From NCBI GenBank assembly GCA_946625925.1, contig CAMOTP010000032.1, positions 1 to 11,273 of the forward strand: a stretch of DNA of 11,273 nucleotides. The letters run 5' to 3'. Positions 5,767 to 11,273 of this stretch are shown piece by piece. The DNA comes from an uncultured Alphaproteobacteria bacterium. Its GTDB lineage: Bacteria; Pseudomonadota; Alphaproteobacteria; Rs-D84. A program made the position numbers and the translations under genes. The stretch's first letter is position 1, and each line of letters begins with the position of its first letter. A model generated the notes under the pieces. That model was not told the DNA's origin. It saw only the letters and a list, made by a program, of their open reading frames with translations, and did not search any database.

Positions 5767-6276
5767 TTAACCTTCTTTGATACCAAACAATGTTACTATA
5801 TATTTTAAATATTCAACTGTCCATCGTTGTAAACGTTGGGATGCGGGCATACCAATCAATGGGGCTGAACATGTTATGATTTCTGTATTTGGTGTTTCGT
5901 GATGAATCAAATGTCTGGCACGTTTCATATGTTCTTCGGTTGTGACAATAACAATTCGTGATAACTGTTTTTGTTTTACGATTTTGTGAATTGCTAGTGC
6001 GTTTTGGTATGTCGATTTCGATTTTGTTTCCAGTGCAACATTATTATTGTTTATTTTGAATTTATGACTGCCAACACCAATTATATGGATTTGGGTGGCG
6101 GGATATTGTTTCGTTTGTTGCATCGCAAAAGGTACGCGACGGGCATCCCCGGTTAAAACAAAAATTGTATCATTCGGTAATATAGGACCACAACTGAGTG
6201 GAGAGGTCAATTTGAATATCATCCCACCAAGTACAAAAAATCCTAGGATTAAAAAAGATGGTGTAATTATTTTCAT
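5767..6276 (-). CDS. YdcF/SanA-like DUF218 protein
   Basis: A 169-residue protein with an N-terminal hydrophobic signal anchor (about 6-22) and a periplasmic DUF218 domain. Family marks: IFVLTGDARRV (38-48), the IHIIGVGS strand-turn (63-70), SKSTYQNA (86-93), where the family has a conserved T-x-x-N-A, and IVIVTTEEHMKRA (108-120). DUF218 proteins are a Rossmann-like fold linked to envelope barrier functions (SanA, ElyC); the biochemical activity remains uncertain. The ATG directly abuts the ftsX TAA and has no clear Shine-Dalgarno sequence, so translation is probably coupled. Placement between ftsX and plsC is a recurrent alphaproteobacterial order, which supports an envelope role during growth or division. 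Confidence 0.87.
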   Translation of the reverse strand: MKIITPSFLILGFFVLGGMIFKLTSPLSCGPILPNDTIFVLTGDARRVPFAMQQTKQYPATQIHIIGVGSHKFKINNNNVALETKSKSTYQNALAIHKIVKQKQLSRIVIVTTEEHMKRARHLIHHETPNTEIITCSAPLIGMPASQRLQRWTVEYLKYIVTLFGIKEG

Positions 6277-7116
6277 TTAACTGTTCTGGAGAATCTTTTT
6301 TGTAGTATGTTTAGTGATGTGGGTTGCAAATATAGTAATTGCAACAGGCAGTAATAACAATAATATCCAGCCAAAAACATTCAAATCAATCATTGCCATT
6401 AATCCAACACGTGCAGAATGCGAGGCAGATAAAATCAAGAATAAAAACGGTAATGCGGTTATGAATCCGTATAATGTGGCGCGTGTACAAATGCGTGCCA
6501 CAATAATTTGCATTTGGCCGGCAACAAAAGTATCGCTGGCACCAATTTGATTCAAAATTTCTAATTCGCGTTTGTGCAGCATTGCAGTATTGTGTGCAAT
6601 ATAAGAAACGCATACTGTAATTGAACCCAACGCCACTGCCAAAACCAATGTGCATATTGCGATAAGGTACCAACCAGCACGAATTGGGTCGCGTAAAGCA
6701 TTTTTGTGTGTTAAAAATTTAGCATATGGTGTTATTTGTGTTTGGACAGATTGTAAATCTTGTCGGGTTGCAAATTTAACCTCCCACATTTTAGGTAAAT
6801 ATTTTTGCAATGCAGATCCACCAGAAATCCATGGTGACATTAAATCTGTCATTTGTTCGTTTGATATTTCTGATGATGATTTGATGATGTTTTTATTTTT
6901 GTTTAATATTTCGCGAATTTTAGGTGCGTCATTTGCATCTGTTGTTTGGATTGTTGCATACAAATCCCATTGCGAATTCATACGAACTGCGCCAGTGCCA
7001 ATCATCAATGCAATGCCCAGCGTTAATACAGATAAAAAAGTCAGCACAGACATAATTGCCGTCATAAACGTGCTTTGTTCCTTTATCAAAGAGAAAACAA
7101 CAGGCTTTTTTTTCAT
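6277..7116 (-). CDS. ftsX: Cell division protein FtsX (ABC transporter permease-like)
   Basis: A 279-residue inner-membrane partner of FtsE. It shows the FtsX plan: cytoplasmic N terminus, TM1 (about 17-42), a periplasmic domain of about 100 residues, then TM2 (148-172), TM3 (213-231) and TM4 (246-266). Between TM2 and TM3, KRELEILNQIGASDTFV (182-198) matches the conserved FtsX cytoplasmic segment that couples to the ATPase. In studied bacteria FtsEX does not transport solute but transmits ATP hydrolysis across the membrane to peptidoglycan hydrolase regulators. The ATG at 7116 follows the ftsE TAA by 1 nt (TAA-T-ATG) and begins MKKKP; the longer reading frame to 7218 overlaps ftsE and is not needed. 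No EnvC-like or hydrolase gene is nearby. Confidence 0.94.
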   Translation of the reverse strand: MKKKPVVFSLIKEQSTFMTAIMSVLTFLSVLTLGIALMIGTGAVRMNSQWDLYATIQTTDANDAPKIREILNKNKNIIKSSSEISNEQMTDLMSPWISGGSALQKYLPKMWEVKFATRQDLQSVQTQITPYAKFLTHKNALRDPIRAGWYLIAICTLVLAVALGSITVCVSYIAHNTAMLHKRELEILNQIGASDTFVAGQMQIIVARICTRATLYGFITALPFLFLILSASHSARVGLMAMIDLNVFGWILLLLLPVAITIFATHITKHTTKKILQNS

Positions 7117-7117
7117 A

Positions 7118-7912
7118 TTATATATTCCCAATATCATCGAATTGTTTTGATAGCTCGCTAAAATAATTTTTTGGTGCAGGACCTTTCCATAATTTTTTTG
7201 TTGTGGATTGTGCGTCAATAGTTCCTTTGTTTGCTGTTACAAAATTTACATGATGATTTTCAATATGGATTACAGGAAATTTATACGTTTCAATTAATCT
7301 TTTGCTGTGTGTTGCCAAGATGATTGTTGTTCCAAACATTTTGTTCATTTGTATAAATAAATCCATCAAACGGGACGCGTTGTCGTCATCCAAATTTCCA
7401 GTCGGTTCGTCGGCCAATAATATGGATGGTTGTACAATAATAGCACGTGCAACAGATACACGTTGTTGTTGGCCACCACTTAATGCGAGTGGTTTTACAT
7501 CAGCATATTTTCCCAGTCCAACCCAATCTAAAACCTTGGGAACCAGTTGTTTTATTTTTGATTCTGGCATATTGCGGACACGCAATGGTAATGCAACATT
7601 ATCAAAAACAGATAGGTGAGATAACAGAGAATATTCTTGGAATACGATAGCCATTTTTTTGCGTAAATCTGTTATTTCGTCACGCGACATATCGTTTGTA
7701 AGTTTTCCAAATACTTTGATTTGTCCAGTGCGTGGTTTGTGTAATTGGTAAATTAATCGTAATAATGTTGTTTTACCAGCACCGGATGTTCCTGTTAAAA
7801 AGTAAATTGTTCCACCGGTTATATTAAAAGATACATCCGTCAAAACATCAGCACCGTTATCATAAGATGCTGCCACATTTGTTAAAGATATAGATGATGT
7901 TTTTTCTTCCAT
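7118..7912 (-). CDS. ftsE: Cell division ATP-binding protein FtsE
   Basis: A 264-residue ABC ATPase, cytoplasmic partner of FtsX. All nucleotide-binding motifs are intact: Walker A GTSGAGKTT (41-49), Q-loop FQEYSLL (Q92), signature LSGGQQQR (144-151), Walker B ILLADEPT (164-171) and H-loop H202 in ATHSK. The FtsE-typical DNVALPL (104-110) follows the Q-loop. FtsE is usually about 220-240 residues; here about 40 extra residues follow the last strand, containing LWKGPAPKNYF (241-251), with no recognised domain. I place the start at the ATG at 7912: the in-frame TTG at 7951 lies inside the predicted -35 hexamer. There is no Shine-Dalgarno sequence. It is the first gene of the ftsE-ftsX-ydcF-plsC operon. 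Confidence 0.95.
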   Translation of the reverse strand: MEEKTSSISLTNVAASYDNGADVLTDVSFNITGGTIYFLTGTSGAGKTTLLRLIYQLHKPRTGQIKVFGKLTNDMSRDEITDLRKKMAIVFQEYSLLSHLSVFDNVALPLRVRNMPESKIKQLVPKVLDWVGLGKYADVKPLALSGGQQQRVSVARAIIVQPSILLADEPTGNLDDDNASRLMDLFIQMNKMFGTTIILATHSKRLIETYKFPVIHIENHHVNFVTANKGTIDAQSTTKKLWKGPAPKNYFSELSKQFDDIGNI

Positions 7913-7922
7913 TTCGGATTTT

Positions 7923-7951
7923 ATATTAGAAAAAAATAATGGTTTGGTCAA
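7923..7951 (-). promoter_or_regulatory. Promoter of the ftsE operon, giving a near-leaderless mRNA
   Basis: On the minus strand TTGACC (plus 7946-7951), a 17-bp spacer and TAATAT (plus 7923-7928). Counting seven bases on puts +1 near 7916, only about 4 nt before the ftsE ATG at 7912. The promoter match is good in both boxes and spacing, and the missing ribosome binding site agrees with leaderless initiation. Confidence 0.62.
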
Positions 7952-7989
7952 ATGTTAAAAATATTTTTATTAAGTATGTATTTTATGAT

Positions 7990-8018
7990 TTGGAAAAAAA
8001 TTTAAAATGTGGTAAAAT
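7990..8018 (+). promoter_or_regulatory. Sigma70-like promoter of the outer-membrane protein gene
   Basis: TTGGAA (7990-7995) and TAAAAT (8013-8018) with a 17-bp spacer; predicted start near 8025. It is divergent from the ftsE promoter, with about 40 bp between the two -35 boxes, and would also drive the repeat-protein gene downstream. Confidence 0.6.
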
Positions 8019-8039
8019 TGTTTGGAAGAGTGTATGGAA

Positions 8040-8897
8040 ATGTGGATTAAGAATATAGTTTTTTTTGCTTTTTTTGCTAGTTTTATGCCTGTTGTAGCGT
8101 TTGGAACGTTGGCGTATATACCGTCGCGTCCATGTGGTTGTAATACAGGATGGGTGCCAGCGTATCCGTCAGCAGGTTGTGGTTATCAACAGTATGGTTT
8201 GGATTATGCTGTCGGTGGGCGTAATTTTCAGCGTATAAATAATGTTCAACAACAACAGAATGACGAAGAAGCGCGTTCGAGAGGTCAAACAGCAAGTATG
8301 CTGTATGTGTCAGGTCGTGTGTTTCTGAATATGATGTCGTGGGAAGATGAATATGCGACTAATTATATTGGTTCTCGTATAGAATTTAATAAAGACACGT
8401 ATTCTTTGGAAAAACTGTATGGTGGTTCTGTTGCGCTGGGTATGAAATTTGATTCTGGTTGGCGTGGTGAACTGGAAGTAGGTATGAATTCAAAGTTTAC
8501 CGATAAGGAAGAGTATGCCACGTATACTATGTCTGTGCCTTTTGCAATGCTGAATGTGTATTATGATTTTGATTCTGGTTTTTATTTGGGTGCGGGTTTG
8601 GGTGCTGCAAAGCCTAAAACAACAATGGAATTAAGATTGCCGTATGGAACAACCAATATGGAAAAAAGTGTTATATCACCAAGGTTGGGTGGTGCACTGG
8701 GATTTTTGTTAGAGATTAATGAAAATGTCGCCATTGATTTTGGTGGACGTGCATCCGCATTCAAGGGAACAAATATGCCAGGTGAATATTTGTGGGATGA
8801 ATACGAAGACGGAAATCTGACCCAATATAATTTGCGGGTTGAAGCAGGTTGGATAACGGAATACTCTATTTCGGTGGGGTTGCGTTATCAATTTTAA
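8040..8897 (+). CDS. Outer-membrane beta-barrel protein (OmpA-barrel/opacity-porin-like)
   Basis: A 285-residue exported protein. A signal peptide (about 1-20, MWIKN then a Phe-rich core) is followed by an N-terminal segment (about 23-85) with PCGC at 31-34, a third Cys at 47, and a Gln/Asn-rich linker. From about residue 86 to the end, amphipathic strands alternate with turns (for example MLYVSGRVFLN, GSVALGMKF, WRGELEVGMN, FAMLNVYYDF, FYLGAGLGAA), ending in GLRYQF. A terminal Phe after alternating hydrophobics is the standard beta-barrel signal for Bam. The size suggests an eight-stranded barrel; specific function is unknown. Start choice is uncertain: ATG at 8040 or at 8034, with GGAAGAG at 8024-8030 as binding site. 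Spacing and the basic signal-peptide start favour 8040. The repeat-protein gene follows 22 nt later. Confidence 0.83.
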   Translation: MWIKNIVFFAFFASFMPVVAFGTLAYIPSRPCGCNTGWVPAYPSAGCGYQQYGLDYAVGGRNFQRINNVQQQQNDEEARSRGQTASMLYVSGRVFLNMMSWEDEYATNYIGSRIEFNKDTYSLEKLYGGSVALGMKFDSGWRGELEVGMNSKFTDKEEYATYTMSVPFAMLNVYYDFDSGFYLGAGLGAAKPKTTMELRLPYGTTNMEKSVISPRLGGALGFLLEINENVAIDFGGRASAFKGTNMPGEYLWDEYEDGNLTQYNLRVEAGWITEYSISVGLRYQF

Positions 8898-8919
8898 TTT
8901 AAAACCATAAGAGAGAGAA

Positions 8920-11273
8920 ATGAAGCGTAGAACAGGTTTTTATTCGGTTGTTTTAACAAGTGTTGTATGTATGCTGGGATGGATGGGTAATGGTATGTCG
9001 GCTGTTCGTATATTGGGTGCGAATACTGATGCAGGTTCCGATTCATCAAATGGCACATCAACAACTGCGTCAGCTGCATCTACGGCTTCGACACGTGCTT
9101 CATCTATACGATTCACACCAACAGTGACAACAAAGACAGATAGTTCGGCACAACCAACATCTGGAACGGCTAATGTTACATCTGGTGCGGCATCTGCGCG
9201 TTTGTCTATTGGTAAATATTTGAATTTATCCCATTCAACAAAAACGACACCTTCGCCAAGTAGTGGTGGCGGAAGTAGTTCTTCGGTTGATATAGATGGA
9301 ATACGCTCTGAAATAGATTTACTTAAAAATCAGGTAGAGGCCAAGCAGAATGCATTGGTGGTTAGCAATGATGAATATATTGAAATTACGGGACCTGATA
9401 ATAATGTGATTTCTATTGATATAGAGGCATTAAAAGGTGATTTACAGGTCGCTTTGGGAACTGACAAAGATATATTGGTTGAAATTGATGATGATTATAA
9501 ATTGTGGTGGTGTTATGCCAACGAGGCAAAAACAGGTTGCAGCAGTGATAGACAACAGGTTGTTGATTTAGGGGCTTTGTTGGATGAATATAATTTAGCG
9601 GAAAAGAATGTGTCTTTGAAAACGGCTTTGGCAGGAAAACAAGGAAAATTGACCGCATCTGATAATGGTTATATCGCTATTAATCAAGAATCTGGGGCAA
9701 TTGGATTAAAGTTTGATGAGCTGAAGAGTGCATTGGGTATATCTGATGCCAAACAGTCTGAAATTCGTTTTACCGAAGACGGAAAGTTGCAATGGCGTTA
9801 TGTGGATGAATTTGAATCTGATGGCAGAACAAAAAAATGGAGTACTGCTGATATATCAAAATTAGTGCAGAATAGTTTGGAAAATTATGTACAGACTCAA
9901 ACGTTAGAAGATTATGTTTTAAAAAGTGAATTGTCTGGTTTGACTGGTGCATTGGTGCCTGATTCAAATGGGTATATCAAAATTGAAAATAATCAAATCG
10001 GTGTAAAATTTGATGACTTGCGTGCGGCTTTGAATATTCCGCAAAACCGTGAGATTGAGATGGAGGTTACACAGAATGGTGTGTTGCAATGGCGTTATTT
10101 GACAGATTTTCAAGCAGATGGCGTAACAAAAAAATGGACAGTCGTTTCTGAAAGTTTGGGCGATATAATGGATGGCAAATTGGCTTTGTATGCGTTAAAG
10201 ACTGATTTGGAAGGATTGCAGGGGACATTGACACCATCTGAAAATGGTTATATCGAGATTGATGGAAACGAAATTGGCATCAAGTTCGATGATTTAAAAA
10301 CAGCGTTGAATATTCCAGAAGCAGCGTCCAAGATTGAAATGGAAATCACCGATGGTGGCACATTGCGTTGGCGCTATGTTGATTCTTTTGAAGCAGATGG
10401 TGTCACAAAAAAATGGACCAATGTTTCGAAAAATATCGGTGATATAATGGACGGTAAATTGGTTTTGTATGCATTAAAGACTGATTTGGAAGGTTTGCAA
10501 GGGGCATTGACACCGTCTGAAAATGGTTATATCGAAATTGAAGGAAACGAAATTGGAATCAAGTTCGATGATTTGAAAACAGCGTTGAATATTCCTAATG
10601 CTGCGTCCAAGATTGAAATGGAAATCACCGATGGTGGCACATTGCGTTGGCGCTATGTTGATTCTTTTGAAGCAGATGGTGTCACAAAAAAATGGACCAA
10701 TGTTTCGAAAAATATCGGTGATATAATGGACGGTAAATTGGTTTTGTATGCATTAAAGACTGATTTGGAAGGTTTGCAAGGGGCATTGACACCGTCTGAA
10801 AATGGTTATATCGAAATTGAAGGAAACGAAATTGGAATCAAGTTCGATGATTTGAAAACTGCGTTGAATATTCCAAAAGCAGCACAAAAGATTGAAATGG
10901 AAATCACCGAAGGCGGCACATTACGTTGGCGCTATCTGGATGAATTTGAAGCAGATGGTGTCACGAAAAAATGGACACTTGTTTCTGAAAACATCAATAC
11001 ATTGATTGATACCAAGTTGGCAAATTATGTTACCAATGATTATTTGGAAAATTGGGAAGGTAATTTGACAGCAGATGACAATGGTTATTTGCAGATTAAT
11101 GACAAGAAGATTGGTGTAAAGCTTGCAGAATTGAGGGATGCGTTGAATATTCCAGAAGCGGCAGCCAAGATTGAAATGGAAATCACCGAAGGCGGCACAT
11201 TACGTTGGCGTTATCTGAATGAATTTGAAGCAGATGGTGTCACGAAAAAATGGACACTTGTTTCTGAAAACAT
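8920..11273 (+). CDS. Large exported tandem-repeat surface protein, adhesin-like (partial at the right edge)
   Basis: The frame is open from an ATG at 8920 to the window edge, at least 784 residues, with no stop. AGAGAG just upstream (within 8911-8917) is the ribosome binding site. Order of parts: signal peptide (about 1-28, cleavage after MSA), a Ser/Thr/Ala-rich low-complexity linker (about 33-122), a short predicted coiled-coil (DGIRSEIDLLKNQVEAKQN, about 126-144), a first divergent module (from about 150) with LWWCYANEAKTGC, then at least six clear modules of about 93 residues. Each module carries NGYIEI, a GIKFDDLKTALNIP segment, IEMEIT, LRWRY and TKKW. The architecture suggests an extracellular fibre or adhesin; no named family can be claimed. 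It is likely co-transcribed with the outer-membrane barrel gene. Confidence 0.85.
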   Translation, partial: MKRRTGFYSVVLTSVVCMLGWMGNGMSAVRILGANTDAGSDSSNGTSTTASAASTASTRASSIRFTPTVTTKTDSSAQPTSGTANVTSGAASARLSIGKYLNLSHSTKTTPSPSSGGGSSSSVDIDGIRSEIDLLKNQVEAKQNALVVSNDEYIEITGPDNNVISIDIEALKGDLQVALGTDKDILVEIDDDYKLWWCYANEAKTGCSSDRQQVVDLGALLDEYNLAEKNVSLKTALAGKQGKLTASDNGYIAINQESGAIGLKFDELKSALGISDAKQSEIRFTEDGKLQWRYVDEFESDGRTKKWSTADISKLVQNSLENYVQTQTLEDYVLKSELSGLTGALVPDSNGYIKIENNQIGVKFDDLRAALNIPQNREIEMEVTQNGVLQWRYLTDFQADGVTKKWTVVSESLGDIMDGKLALYALKTDLEGLQGTLTPSENGYIEIDGNEIGIKFDDLKTALNIPEAASKIEMEITDGGTLRWRYVDSFEADGVTKKWTNVSKNIGDIMDGKLVLYALKTDLEGLQGALTPSENGYIEIEGNEIGIKFDDLKTALNIPNAASKIEMEITDGGTLRWRYVDSFEADGVTKKWTNVSKNIGDIMDGKLVLYALKTDLEGLQGALTPSENGYIEIEGNEIGIKFDDLKTALNIPKAAQKIEMEITEGGTLRWRYLDEFEADGVTKKWTLVSENINTLIDTKLANYVTNDYLENWEGNLTADDNGYLQINDKKIGVKLAELRDALNIPEAAAKIEMEITEGGTLRWRYLNEFEADGVTKKWTLVSEN
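9367..11273 (+). repeat. In-gene tandem repeat, about 279 bp per unit, seven units seen
   Basis: Anchored at the NGYI codons, units start at 9664, 9967, 10243, 10522, 10801 and 11080 (lengths 303, 276, 279, 279, 279, then cut by the window edge). A divergent unit starts near 9367. The WRY codons at 9793, 10090, 10369, 10648, 10927 and 11206 confirm the 279-bp period. By eye, 10324-10580 and 10603-10859 are identical over 257 nt; first units are the most diverged. All periods are multiples of three, so copy-number change keeps the frame. Confidence 0.93.

Noticed and set aside
7117..7218. N-terminal extension of FtsX into ftsE
   Set aside because: The ATG at 7116 gives the usual MKKK start one base after the ftsE stop; the extension overlaps the ftsE coding region and reads as non-native sequence.
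9367..11273. Mobile element or assembly artefact behind the 279-bp repeats
   Set aside because: The repeats are in frame within one open gene, diverge gradually and lack terminal inverted repeats or a transposase, so in-gene duplication explains them better; collapse of copy number by assembly cannot be excluded.

Overview
The window looks like a stretch of an AT-rich alphaproteobacterial chromosome, probably from an uncultured, host-associated lineage. The evidence is gene content and order: a minus-strand ftsE-ftsX-ydcF-plsC block as often seen in Alphaproteobacteria, a TolB with signal peptide, Gram-negative outer-membrane and lipoprotein genes, and a secreted Ser/Thr-rich repeat protein. 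This taxonomic call is inference; no rRNA or tRNA gene is present to confirm it. Coding density is very high, and every complete gene ends in TAA.

Layout, left to right. Positions 1-687 hold the 3' end of a Cys-rich, probably exported protein of unknown function, closed by a strong terminator. Next, on the minus strand, is a class II fructose-bisphosphate aldolase (757-1704). Two independent single-gene plus-strand units follow, each with its own sigma70-like promoter and terminator: a small lipoprotein (1867-2283) and an orphan VirB2/TrbC-like pilin (2404-2763). Converging on the pilin gene is a small ribbon-helix-helix (RHH) DNA-binding protein (2847-3071, minus). Its promoter is buried in an array of degenerate 12-bp repeats (3086-3205) that fills the gap up to tolB. 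tolB (3286-4605) and a secreted staphylococcal-nuclease-type protein (4608-5027) form a tightly packed pair. A bidirectional hairpin separates them from the minus-strand operon ftsE-ftsX-ydcF-plsC (7912 down to 5058), whose genes are packed with 0-1 nt between them. The predicted ftsE promoter lies so close to the ATG that its mRNA would be nearly leaderless.

The right end carries a plus-strand pair: an outer-membrane beta-barrel protein (8040-8897), then a large exported protein starting at 8920 that runs off the window. That protein has a signal peptide, a low-complexity Ser/Thr linker and at least seven modules of about 93 residues (279 bp), two of which share a 257-nt stretch I read as identical. 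It is most plausibly a surface adhesin or fibre-like protein.

Functionally the window is dominated by the cell envelope: division (FtsEX), outer-membrane integrity (TolB), phospholipid synthesis (PlsC), a lipoprotein, an outer-membrane barrel, a pilin-like protein and a repetitive surface protein. The most distinctive unexplained structure is the 12-bp repeat array coupled to the RHH gene; the second is the recently expanded 279-bp coding repeat.
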